Below are positions 47,229-57,900 of a DNA stretch of 64,000 bases, piece after piece. The notes under the pieces are model-generated. The model worked only from the letters and a program-made list of their open reading frames with translations, did no database searches and had not been told where the DNA came from. The translations under genes and the position numbers were made by a program. The stretch comes from Granulosicoccus sp. GTDB lineage: Bacteria; Pseudomonadota; Gammaproteobacteria; Granulosicoccales; Granulosicoccaceae. The stretch spans positions 25,107 through 89,106 of the forward strand of contig JAHDGK010000011.1 of NCBI GenBank assembly GCA_020627685.1, in the 5' to 3' direction. How positions within the stretch are numbered: the stretch's first letter is position 1; the number at the start of each line of letters is the position of its first letter.

Positions 47229-49019
47229 CTATTTTTTGGATCCCAGGTAGGTTTGGAAATTATCTTTGGACAAAGGCTTACTAAAGAAATAGCCCTGTAT
47301 TACATCGCATTTATAGTGATTTAAAAATTTCACCTGCTCTATTTTCTCAACGCCCTCAGCGACTACTTTTTGCCCTAAGCTGTGGGCCATAGCGATAATA
47401 GCTATTGCAATAGAATTATCGTCTTCGTTCCCTGGGACGTCCATTAAAAATGAACGATCGATTTTCAGCTCATCAATAGGGAATTTTTTAAGATAACTCA
47501 GGGACGAATAACCCGTTCCGAAATCATCAAGCGAAAAGGACACGCCCAGCTTTTTGATATCGTGAAGCAGACTAGCTAGCTGATCTACATCACCCATTAG
47601 CATGCTTTCGGTAATTTCCAGCACCAGTTTATTAGGATTCATCCCACTGGACTCCAAGCAGGCAACTACCTTCGATTTAAAATCTGGCTCAAGAAATTGA
47701 TTTGCTGACACGTTTACGGAAACCTTAAGCGATTCATACCCCATAGCATGCCATTCACTGGTGCGATGGCAGGCCTCGCGCATTACCCAATCGCCTATGG
47801 CTACAATCAATCCTGCTTCTTCAGCAACAGGAATAAATTTTTCAGGTGAAATAAAACCAAAATCAGGGTGCTTCCAGCGAATAAGACACTCCATTCCCAT
47901 GACCCTTTTACGCCTAATGTCGACTTTGGGCTGATAATGAAGTTCGAACTGATCATTCTCCAAGGCAGTTCTCAAGTCCGTCGCCATCTTCATCAACGCT
48001 CTGGAGTGCGCTTCCATCTCGTTGGAATAGTATTGGTATCGATCCCTTCCTCGTTTCTTCGCAAAATCTTTAGCTGAACCAGCCCTTTTAAGGAGCGTTC
48101 CGACTTCTATGCCGTCTTCTGGGAAAACAGAGATGCCAATGCTTGCCGTTAAGTAAACATCTTCACCATCGAGAGAAATAGGCTGTTTAATTTCGCTCAA
48201 TACCCTATCGGTAATTACCGTTGCGTCAGTAACACTGTTGACACCATGAACCACGATAGAGAATTCGTCTCCGCCTATTCTGGCCGTATCCTCCACGACC
48301 GTACTCGCGTCGACCCGACCGACAACATCGCTATTTCTGACAATCGAATTAAGTCTATCGGCGACAATTTGAAGTATTTGATCACCAAGATAGACGCCAA
48401 GTGATTCATTGACTTGCTGAAAGCGATCTAAACCAATGACCAGCAGAACCAGTGATTTGTTTTCTCGTTTAGCCTGACTAACGCTTTTTCCAAGGTAATC
48501 TAAAAATAATTTCCGGTTTGGCAACCCTGTGAGACTATCGTAGAACGCCAACTGATCTTGATAAGCCTTCGCTGTTAGCGTATTCCTCACTCGCAAGGCT
48601 AACTCACTGGGATCAACCGGTTTTGACAGAAAATCAGTAGCGCCCAGCTCTAGCGCTTTGAGCTTGTTATCGGGGTCTTCTGATGCCGTGAGAATAATGA
48701 CTGGGAAATGTTCATACCCGTCAATTTTCCTGACTCTTTCCAGCACTTCAAAGCCATCGACAGCGGGCATGTCCAAGTCAAGCAACAGCATATCCGGGTT
48801 TTCTTTTTGTAGGACATCTATTGCTGTGGTTGAATCCTGTACCGGCACAAAGTGCTTATAGCCGACGTCTTCGAGTAGCGCCTGAACGATCTCGAGCATG
48901 ACTGGTTCATCGTCAACCAGCATGATGGTGGAATTTTTCAAACGCACCTGACGCTGGTCACCGTTCACGGCAACGGGTTCCTTAATATTTTCCTCAATTT
49001 TGAGCGCAGCAGTATTCAT
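47229..49019 (-). CDS. Response regulator with GGDEF and EAL domains
   Basis: 596 residues, cytoplasmic. Receiver domain 28-150 with phosphoacceptor Asp81 (LLLDLDMP) and Lys in LSKPVD. A diguanylate cyclase domain follows (about 155-335) with intact GGDEF (249-253). The EAL domain (about 345-590) has ECL at 377-379 in place of EAL, but ITESMLM, DDFGTGYSSLSYLKKFPIDELKIDRSF and AEGVE are intact, so phosphodiesterase activity is plausible. Four bases after the hybrid kinase, which is the likely partner. Changes in c-di-GMP could control the giant surface protein encoded upstream; that is inference. Confidence 0.95.
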   Translation of the reverse strand: MNTAALKIEENIKEPVAVNGDQRQVRLKNSTIMLVDDEPVMLEIVQALLEDVGYKHFVPVQDSTTAIDVLQKENPDMLLLDLDMPAVDGFEVLERVRKIDGYEHFPVIILTASEDPDNKLKALELGATDFLSKPVDPSELALRVRNTLTAKAYQDQLAFYDSLTGLPNRKLFLDYLGKSVSQAKRENKSLVLLVIGLDRFQQVNESLGVYLGDQILQIVADRLNSIVRNSDVVGRVDASTVVEDTARIGGDEFSIVVHGVNSVTDATVITDRVLSEIKQPISLDGEDVYLTASIGISVFPEDGIEVGTLLKRAGSAKDFAKKRGRDRYQYYSNEMEAHSRALMKMATDLRTALENDQFELHYQPKVDIRRKRVMGMECLIRWKHPDFGFISPEKFIPVAEEAGLIVAIGDWVMREACHRTSEWHAMGYESLKVSVNVSANQFLEPDFKSKVVACLESSGMNPNKLVLEITESMLMGDVDQLASLLHDIKKLGVSFSLDDFGTGYSSLSYLKKFPIDELKIDRSFLMDVPGNEDDNSIAIAIIAMAHSLGQKVVAEGVEKIEQVKFLNHYKCDVIQGYFFSKPLSKDNFQTYLGSKK

Positions 49020-49023
49020 ATTT

Positions 49024-51897
49024 TTACATCTTATCTACTTGCTGAATGCGACTATTGAGTTGCTTGATGACACTGACCGTATGTTTGATAGAGTCTACTT
49101 GCCTTTGTTTCGCATGATTTTCTAAATCTCTGGCGGGTTCCGTAAACGCATTGAATCCAAGAGATCCACCCGATGCTTTTAGCCAGTGACCAAATTGTTC
49201 AATTTCCTGATAATCCTTCCTGACGACAGCAAGATCAATGACCTTACATTTTTCAGACAATTCGCCAACGAATTTTCCGATGACCGGTTTGAGTCGAGGC
49301 TGTGTCTGCATAAGACGAGAACTTAAGACCTCTGGAATGACATAGTCTTTTTGATGTGTAACGTTAAGAACACTGGACTCCGTCTCATCATCTTCACTCA
49401 CACTAACTCTGTTATATATTGATTTTATGGTGTCGATTGCATCTGGAATTTTTTCGTCATTTTGATCCTTTGCAAACTGCTCAAACAACCTCGCGGGCTC
49501 AACAAACTGGTCGAAACCTACGGTACCAGATGACCCTTTCAACCAATGGCCCAAGCTTTTCAGTTCCGCATAGTCCCGAATTTCCCACGCATTATCGATA
49601 GCGGTTAATTGCTCACCTAACCGTACGACAAATTTCTCGACTATTTCACGAAATTTGGGATTGGATGCCACAAGACTCGATACTATTTTATCGCCGTCGC
49701 AAGTTGATGAATCGTTCGCCGCTCTTTTTTCCAAAATGGGTAGCTCATCAAGTTCGGTTTTAGCCACTTGCTTCCCTTCTAGAAGTTCAGCCAAACGATT
49801 AATTAATCGATCTATATTGACCGGTTTAGCCATGTATTCGCTGTAACCCGCGTCAAGGCATTTTTGTTCTGCGCCTACCATTGCATCTGCTGTCATAGCA
49901 ATGACTGGCAACGTGTAGTTCCGTTCTCGCATCAGGCCTGCCGCCGTGTAACCATCCATTGTCGGCATTTGAACGTCCATCAAAACGATGTCTACCTCAT
50001 TAGCAGAGAGCTGATCCAGTGCTACTTGCCCGTTTTCAGCCGATATGACATTTATTCCCACGTCTGCAAGAACCACCTCGAGTAATTCTCGATTTTCATC
50101 CCCGTCGTCGACCACCAAAATGGTGGAATTGGGAAACTCCCAGTGTGTTACTTCAGCTTTCGCCTGTTGCCATTGATTTGATAATACTTCGTCAATACTG
50201 AGACGTTTGATACCTTCCAAAGACCCTGTACTGACACTGGCGGTGAATTGACTGCCTTCACCAGCACCACTTTTTACAACAATATCCCCACCCAAGGCTT
50301 CAGCGAAGCGCTTACTGATGGTAAGGCCTAACCCTGTTCCACCAAATCGTCGGGTGATCGAGCTATCAGCTTGTGTAAACGGGTTAAATACATCAACGGC
50401 CTGTTGTGGCGTCATCCCAATACCGGTATCGATAATATCTATGGACAATGATGAATCGTCACCGTTTTCGTGTAACCGCGTAACAACCTTAACCCCACCG
50501 GCTGAGGTGAATTTAATTGCGTTACCAATAAGGTTAGTCACTATCTGTCTCAGCTTTCCTGCATCTGTGGCGATGTACTCAGGTAACGGCCCTTCGGGCT
50601 CAAATTCCAGGTAGATATTCTTTTCATCAGCCTTTACCTGCAAGATCTGAACAACTTCATGAATTATCTGATGTGCTGGAGTGTTTGTTTTCTCTATCTC
50701 AATTCTGCCAGCCTCAACTTTAGACAAATCCAGAATGTCATTAATCAGGTTAAGCAGATGATTCCCGCTTGATGAGATTGTATTGAGGTAACGGAAGCTA
50801 TCTTCACTATTTCTGTCGGATGCACGTTTAAGTACCTCTGAGAAGCCCAGTATGGCATTCATGGGAGTTCTGATTTCGTGACTCATATTGGCAAGAAATT
50901 CACTTTTAAAGCGATTGGCCTGCTCCGCTTCCTCCTTGGAAATGCGAAGTTCAATTTCTTTTTGTTCAAGCTCGGTCACATCATCAAAGCTGATCAGTAC
51001 ACCTGCGGGTTTTGTACCGCCTGACAAAATCGGTGAGCAGTTAACCATGAAGGTTCGATTCTCCTCGCCTTCAATTTGCATTCTGATCATATCGCCGGTA
51101 CGCGCCAAGCCGTCAGCCAGAGTTTTAGACCACGGTACCTCGGAGAGTTCCAGCTTTTGATTGTCTCTATCAAACCAGTCAAATTCAGTGGCTTTTCGAC
51201 CTACCAGCGTATCCGAAGATCCGTTGGTGAGCTTGGAAAACGCATAGTTGGCCAGTACGACATTTTCTTTTCCATCAAGCACCAACAACCCTTCTGCCAT
51301 GGTATCGAATGCCGACCGCACACGATCTGGAACAGCCTGCGACGGATCCAACTGTTTAAGCATTTTTCCTAGGTACAAATAGAAGAACAGAAAACTGCTG
51401 AAAGAAATAACGCCAATCAATATGAAAACCGGTTCGAGGAATCTGCCATACCATGTCTCTGGCATCAACTCTTCAAATCGGAGCTCCACCTGGCCCCAGA
51501 CATTCGAACCCTCAAAAATGGGGACTACAATTTGGGAATCTACCGAGTTCCCATCCTCCATATCTCGCCAGTTGTTGACGTGGTCACTGATAACAGCAAC
51601 CAGTTTTCCATTTTGTTGTCGTACACCCGCAGATAAAATCTCTTCATTCCTATCGACAACGATCTCTAAGTTCGCGTTCATACGACGAATGTCCGACGAC
51701 GTAATGAAGATAGAACTATTGACTGCGATGGCTTCTGCCAGACGTGCATGGGCATCACGGATAGCGCCGTTCCTATCAGGGACTATGCCTGCCATAGAAG
51801 ACAACAGCAACAACGTCACGATAATACTGGTGAGACCAAGGGCAATCCTTATTCGCGCCGCGTGACCTTTAAATATCCGCTCAAGCACAATTGTCAC
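49024..51897 (-). CDS. Hybrid sensor histidine kinase with receiver and two HPt domains
   Basis: 957 residues. Two membrane segments (17-38, 154-176) flank a periplasmic sensor of about 115 residues. Then PAS (about 193-305), HisKA with [12 protein letters not shown] (His340), HATPase ([24 protein letters not shown]), receiver with Asp641 ([12 protein letters not shown]), and two HPt domains. His784 lies in [15 protein letters not shown] and His904 in [15 protein letters not shown]. The two HPt segments are clearly related, suggesting duplication. It lies 29 bases after the giant protein gene and next to the REC-GGDEF-EAL gene, so a phosphorelay to Asp81 is likely. Confidence 0.95.
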   Translation of the reverse strand: MTIVLERIFKGHAARIRIALGLTSIIVTLLLLSSMAGIVPDRNGAIRDAHARLAEAIAVNSSIFITSSDIRRMNANLEIVVDRNEEILSAGVRQQNGKLVAVISDHVNNWRDMEDGNSVDSQIVVPIFEGSNVWGQVELRFEELMPETWYGRFLEPVFILIGVISFSSFLFFYLYLGKMLKQLDPSQAVPDRVRSAFDTMAEGLLVLDGKENVVLANYAFSKLTNGSSDTLVGRKATEFDWFDRDNQKLELSEVPWSKTLADGLARTGDMIRMQIEGEENRTFMVNCSPILSGGTKPAGVLISFDDVTELEQKEIELRISKEEAEQANRFKSEFLANMSHEIRTPMNAILGFSEVLKRASDRNSEDSFRYLNTISSSGNHLLNLINDILDLSKVEAGRIEIEKTNTPAHQIIHEVVQILQVKADEKNIYLEFEPEGPLPEYIATDAGKLRQIVTNLIGNAIKFTSAGGVKVVTRLHENGDDSSLSIDIIDTGIGMTPQQAVDVFNPFTQADSSITRRFGGTGLGLTISKRFAEALGGDIVVKSGAGEGSQFTASVSTGSLEGIKRLSIDEVLSNQWQQAKAEVTHWEFPNSTILVVDDGDENRELLEVVLADVGINVISAENGQVALDQLSANEVDIVLMDVQMPTMDGYTAAGLMRERNYTLPVIAMTADAMVGAEQKCLDAGYSEYMAKPVNIDRLINRLAELLEGKQVAKTELDELPILEKRAANDSSTCDGDKIVSSLVASNPKFREIVEKFVVRLGEQLTAIDNAWEIRDYAELKSLGHWLKGSSGTVGFDQFVEPARLFEQFAKDQNDEKIPDAIDTIKSIYNRVSVSEDDETESSVLNVTHQKDYVIPEVLSSRLMQTQPRLKPVIGKFVGELSEKCKVIDLAVVRKDYQEIEQFGHWLKASGGSLGFNAFTEPARDLENHAKQRQVDSIKHTVSVIKQLNSRIQQVDKM

Positions 51898-51926
51898 CTG
51901 TAGGATAAAGTTGAATCATGTCGGTC

Positions 51927-54900
51927 TCATTCATCAACTTCATCCCCTTTTTGTTTAACGACTTCATCCTCGTCTTTTTCTTTAACCATTGACTCCAGAG
52001 ATTCATCATCATCTGAGTCGTCGCTGTGCAGACTTCCAAGCACAGGTAATGGATCGATAAACCGCCATGCAGGCAAGGACGACAAGGCACTACTGAGCAA
52101 GATGCCGCTTCGGGCCAGCCAAATGACATATCCCACAGATAAACCCGCCGTAGCAGTCATACTACTGCCAATGATTTTGTCACTGGTTTTAGTTTCGGAA
52201 TCCAACTCCTCACGCAAAGAATCCAGCCTGTAAACTAATGACTCTGCGCCAATGTATTGCAGTGGATCCTGAAGAAAGTTCAGTTGATCGGTTAGTTCAC
52301 TTTTTAAAATATTGATAGCTGTTGGTTTGTAGACAGCCAAACGAGTAACCTTGTCATCGACTCCATTGTCGATATCATCGCGCACTACTTGAAAATCATT
52401 AATTTCAGCTTCGAGGTCAATATCTACAACATCTGTAGACGGACTGTCGAAATCTTCTGCCTGTTCTACGACATCGACACTCTCCTCAGAGAATTCTTCT
52501 TCTACCGCCTCCTCATCTGTCGTTTCTTCAGATGCTGGCTCCTCCTCTGATTCCTCAGTTTGTGCTTCTTCCTCTGGTTCCTCTTCTGGCTCTTCATCCG
52601 TAACAACATCCGGTAACGCTGCTGCGGGTGGCTCTATATCAGGTAAGGGGGTAACGTTAATAACTATAGTCCCAACAATAGGACCACTGGCATCCTCGTC
52701 GCCATCATCAATTGAGACACTGACTGTAGTGCTTTCAGTATTATCCGGAGCAGGTATAAATTCGACATTAGTCAACGCCGCATTCACTTCTTCAACAGGT
52801 GCTGTTAAGGTCCAGACGCCAGTGTCTGCACTATACGTGGCGCCGTCGTTACTGCTTAAGCTACCGGCATTGACATTGGCTAAAACCAGAGTAGCCGTGA
52901 TAGTTTCTTCACTATCAATGTCGACAATACTAAATGTATTTAAAGGAACACTCTCAGCACCCTCTGTATAGTCAGTTGACCCATCTAGATCTGACACAAC
53001 TGGGGCATCATTCACGGGCGTGACTACCAAGGTTACGGTGCCTTTGACCTTTGGGTCTTCGCCGCCATCATCGTCATCTATCCTGACGCGAATTGAGGTA
53101 TCTCTATCGTTGTCAGGCTGAGGAAAGAAAACAACGTTTTCCAAAGCAACATTGACACGCTCGACCGTGTCGGTAATCGTCCAAATACCTGTATTAGCAT
53201 CATACTCAGCACCGTCTTCAGCGCTAAGACTTCCTGTGTCAGTATCGACCAATATTAATTTGGCCGTTATTATTTCACCCGCATCTGCATCACTAACAAC
53301 GATATCGGCAATAGGCACAGACAACTCGCCTTCTTCATACGTGGATATACTTTCTATATTGGTTGCCGTAGGTTGGTCATTCACCGGGTCAACGATTAAC
53401 TGAACTGTTCCAGTAAGGGCATCTGATACTGGTGTTCCGATATCACGAATGCTTACCGATATACTTGAGTTCAATTCGTTGTTGGCAGCTGGAATAAATA
53501 TTACATTGGCGAGTGCCGTATTGGTGTCTTCAACGGTTCCGGAAAAACTCCAAATTCCTGTATTAACATCATAGCTTGCACCGTCATTATCACTCAGAGC
53601 ACCGGTGCTGGTATCAGACAGCACTAAGCTTGCAACAATAGTATCACCGGCATCAATATCACCTACTACGATGTTATCGATGTCAACGCTTAAGTCATCC
53701 TCAGTATAGTTTGAAGTGCTGTTAAGGTTAGTTGCAACAGCAGTGTCGTTTTCTGCAATGACATTCAACGTTATGGTACCGCTTAGCGCAGCGCTACCAT
53801 CCTCGTCACCATCATCAATCTCAACAGAAATACTTGTGTCTAAGTCGTTATTAACAGCCGGCAAATATTGTAAATTCGCCAACGCGGCATTTACGTCTGA
53901 CAGCGCCCCTGAGATTTCCCAAATTCCTGTGGTACTGTTGTAACTAGCCCCATTATTATTGCTTAGCGTTCCAGTTGTCACATCAGCCAATGTCAAAGTG
54001 GCAGTGACGTCTTCATTAGCATCGACATCGCTGATGACTATATTATCGATATCAACACTGGTATCACCTTCAGCGTAATCGGAAATACTATTGAGATTTG
54101 TGGCAATCGGCGCATCATTCACCGGGGTAACATTTAGAGAAATGGTACCGGTGAGTGGTCCACCACCATCCTCATCATTATCGTCTATTTCAACAGAGAT
54201 ACTGGTATCAACTTCATTGTCCGCTAAAGGGATAAAAGTAAGATTTTCAAGTGCCGTATTCACTGACGCGACACTGTCTGAAATACTCCATACTCCGCTA
54301 CTGGCATCGTATGTAGCACCGTCGTTAGAGCTTAATGAACCTGTACCGGTATTGGCAAGAGTCAATGTTGCCGTTACGTCTTCACCTGAGTCTGCATCAG
54401 TAACTTCGATATCGTCAATCGCTACGCTGGCATCCCCTTCTGTGTAAGATGAAATGCTATCTAGATTCGTCGCGGTTGGTGGGGTGTTTGGGATGCTGTT
54501 GACTATTGAGATAGTTCCCGTGAGCGGGCCGCTATTGTCATCATCATCAATGACTACATCAATAGTATTGTTATTGTCGTTTGTGAATATTGGGTCATAT
54601 TCTACATTGGCTAGCGCCGTATTAACTTCACTTAACGTTCCGGTGATAGTCCATCTGCCCGTAAAAGTATTATAGGTAGCGTTATCATTGGGAGTTAACC
54701 TACCCCATTCTTGCCTATCAACAGTCAGTGTTGCGGTAATAACCTCATTCGTATCGGCATCGCTTACCACGATATCAGCCAGCGGAACATTTGCACCAAC
54801 TACAGTAATCAGTGCGGTGGTGGTTAAATTTGTAGCCGTTGGTACATCATTTGAGGGAGTAACATCTAGACTGATCGACCCTGTCAGGGGACCGCTACCA

Positions 54901-57900
54901 TCACCATCGCCGTCGTCAATGATCACACTAATAGTAGTGTTCACATCATTATTTTCGGCAGGTAGAAACTGTAGGTTAGCAAGCGCCGTATTAACGTTAT
55001 CGACACTGTCTGTTATTGTCCAAACACCACTGGCAGCATCATAGGTGGCGCCATCGTTATTGGTTAATACGCCGGTAGACGTATTTTGCAAGGTTAGGCT
55101 TGCCGTTATAATTTCCCCGACATCGACATCAGTGACCTCAATGTCAGTGATGGAAACACTGGCATCGCCTTCGTTATAAGAACTGGTCGAATTGAGATTT
55201 TCAGCTGTTGGTGGAGTGTTCTCGGTAACTTTGACTTGTTGATCTGGTGTAAAAACTAATTGACTAGGGTCGTTGAGACCACCCGATCCACTGGCCACAA
55301 ACACTTCATCTGTGGTCCCATCTGTTCGTATGACAGTATTGTCCTGGAAGCTTGTGGAATAGATTCGTCCATCTGGACCGATACCTACGCCAGAGGCGAA
55401 ATCCAGTTCAGGATGTGACGTATAGGTGGTTAAGTTAGTTCCGTCCCAACGAGCTACTTCGTTGTCATCTCCATTCGCTATAAATAAATCGCCTGCTCCA
55501 TCGAATACCAATTGTTCCGGTTGATTCAATCCTGAGTTTATAATGACTGTAGGTGCCCCACCCAAATCTCCGTCAACCATGAGAATTTGATCATCGGTTG
55601 AATCTGAAATGTAGAGATTACCGTCCGGCCCAAAAACGACATCTTCGGGACTATCTAAGGGCCCACCTTCACTCCATACATCTATGAATGCTCCACTAGG
55701 ATCAAATCGGAGAATGTTATCGTCTTTATTGTTTGCAACGTATAAATTGCCATCCGCGCCCCAAGCTAACCCGGCAGGATCGTCTAGTTCCGTCGCATCA
55801 GCGAATATACCTAAATAAGAGCCGTCCGGTGCAAAATGGACAATGTTGTTGCTATTAAAACCCGAAACGTAAAAATTGCCATCAGGTCCTACAGTGATTC
55901 CGTACGGGTTCCTTAAATCATTTCCCGTGGGATCAAAAAAATCATCTGAGACAGTCCCGGTATCTCCATCGATAACAAAAATTTGGTCTCCGCCCCTAAA
56001 ACTAGTTGTCACTAGATCACTATTAGTAATGGTGTCGTTTACATCATTAGCCGTAAAAGTAATATTGTTAGTAAAGCCAACGTTTGTATAGACATGCGTT
56101 ACTGTGGTGGTCAGCCCAGCATAGGCTTCAGTGGTGACAGTACCGTCTCCCCAGTTGACGGTGTACGTCGTGATACCACTAGTACCAGGCTCATCAACGG
56201 TCAGTGTTAACGCATAGGGTTCACCTGTATTGACCTCTGTAGCTCCGCTGGCACTTACAGTCGGCGCAATATCATTCAAATCAGCCGTCACCAATATATC
56301 TGACGTCAATTCACCATCATCAGCTTCAACCGTTACTGATAGCTGCGGTGCCGCTTCAAAATCGAGATCGTCATCGTCGTTCACAGTAATGACACCGGTC
56401 GCGCTATCAACGGCAAAAGCAGGATTGCCATCGCCATCTAAGTCAACATTAGATGTCAGCGTATAGGTTATCCCCGCGTCCGCTGCACCTCCATCACCGT
56501 CGTTTGCGTCAATATCACCCACGACAATACCTACAGCGCTTCCTTCATCGACAGGGAAAGGACCATTGCTGGTAAATACAGGAACACTGTTACTTGACGC
56601 TTCATACGCACCGATATCAGGTGTTACATCTCGTGTTAGGCCTCTTTGATCGACCACTGGAGCACCTGACAGACCGGCAGGATCTATGGCAACAGCGGTG
56701 CCTGTGCCAGTCAACAATTCATGAATTCTTGTCGGCCCTCCGTTATTGACTAGCGGTCCTAAATCGACAGTGACATTAATCTGATCACTCGGGTCGGTTA
56801 ACTCAGAAACCGTGTTGGTATCAATGTTATGACCGTTCGATATGATGTTTCCAGCGAGATTATCTCCGGAATTATCAAGTAAGGTGTTTCGCAAAACAGC
56901 ACTACCTGATCCACTAGGCTCTACTTGTATGCCGGATGCGCCACCGCTTGCTACATTGTCAGCAAGCGTAGTGTTTACGAGAGAGACTGCACCACCTTGC
57001 ACGTAGATTCCACCGCCATCCGCCGATGAAGTGTTGGTGCTAATGGTAGTGTTGACTATGCTGGCATCCGATTCCGCATAAATTCCAGCACCTTGTGCAG
57101 CCTGGTTCTGACTGATTTCTACGCGCTCAAGACTAGTTGCGGATCCTGCTGCTGTATAAAGCGCACCTCCGCTCCCAGTTGCTACGTTTGCGATAAGAAC
57201 ACTGTCCTCGACAGCCAATGTTCCCGCATTTTGGATACCAGCACCCGAGTCAGCAGAACCACCCAAAATCGAAATTCCAGAGATATCAAGACCCACCCCA
57301 GCATGAACATCAAAGACACGGTCTAAACTATCTGCATCGATCTGTGTTGTCCTGGCACCAGCACCTTGTATGGTTAACTGTTCGGTGACATCCAAGTCAC
57401 CGCTAGCCGCTAAATCTTCGCCTGCCCCACTTTGCGTCAGCGTATATAAACCGCTCGGTAGCGTAATGGAATCATCCCCTGCTAGCGCGTTCGCTTCCAT
57501 GATAGCGGCACGTAAGGAGGTGTTGCCATTCGCATCAACGGCAACTCCATCGCCGGGGTTTATATCTACCGTGTCATCTGTAACATTAACGGTGAAGTTG
57601 GCGAGTACACTTGCGTATTTACTTTGTAGTTGCGCATCAAATGCCACTGCAGAATCAATTTCACCAATACGATGCTCTAATTCCCAGTCACCGCCCAGTA
57701 CAGACGCACCGGTTAGGTCGTCACTGGCGGCAACATCTGCCGACGTGAGCATCGATAGCCGCTCTAATAACAGCTGACCATTCGTATCCGCAGCAAGCTC
57801 ACAGCCATAAATGAGAAGATCCGCGCTGTCATTCAAAGATGTGGCCCACCCTTGTATAGACTCGCTATAACTATCGATATTCAGGCTCGATAGCCACGCA

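Noticed and set aside
54091-54447. Long antisense frames opposite the giant protein gene (for example 118 codons)
   Set aside because: They mirror the codon pattern of the repeats, recur in each repeat unit and lack start signals.
52640-55215. CRISPR-like or mobile repeat array
   Set aside because: The repeats are about 363 bases, in frame, diverged, and lie inside one coding sequence; they are protein repeats.
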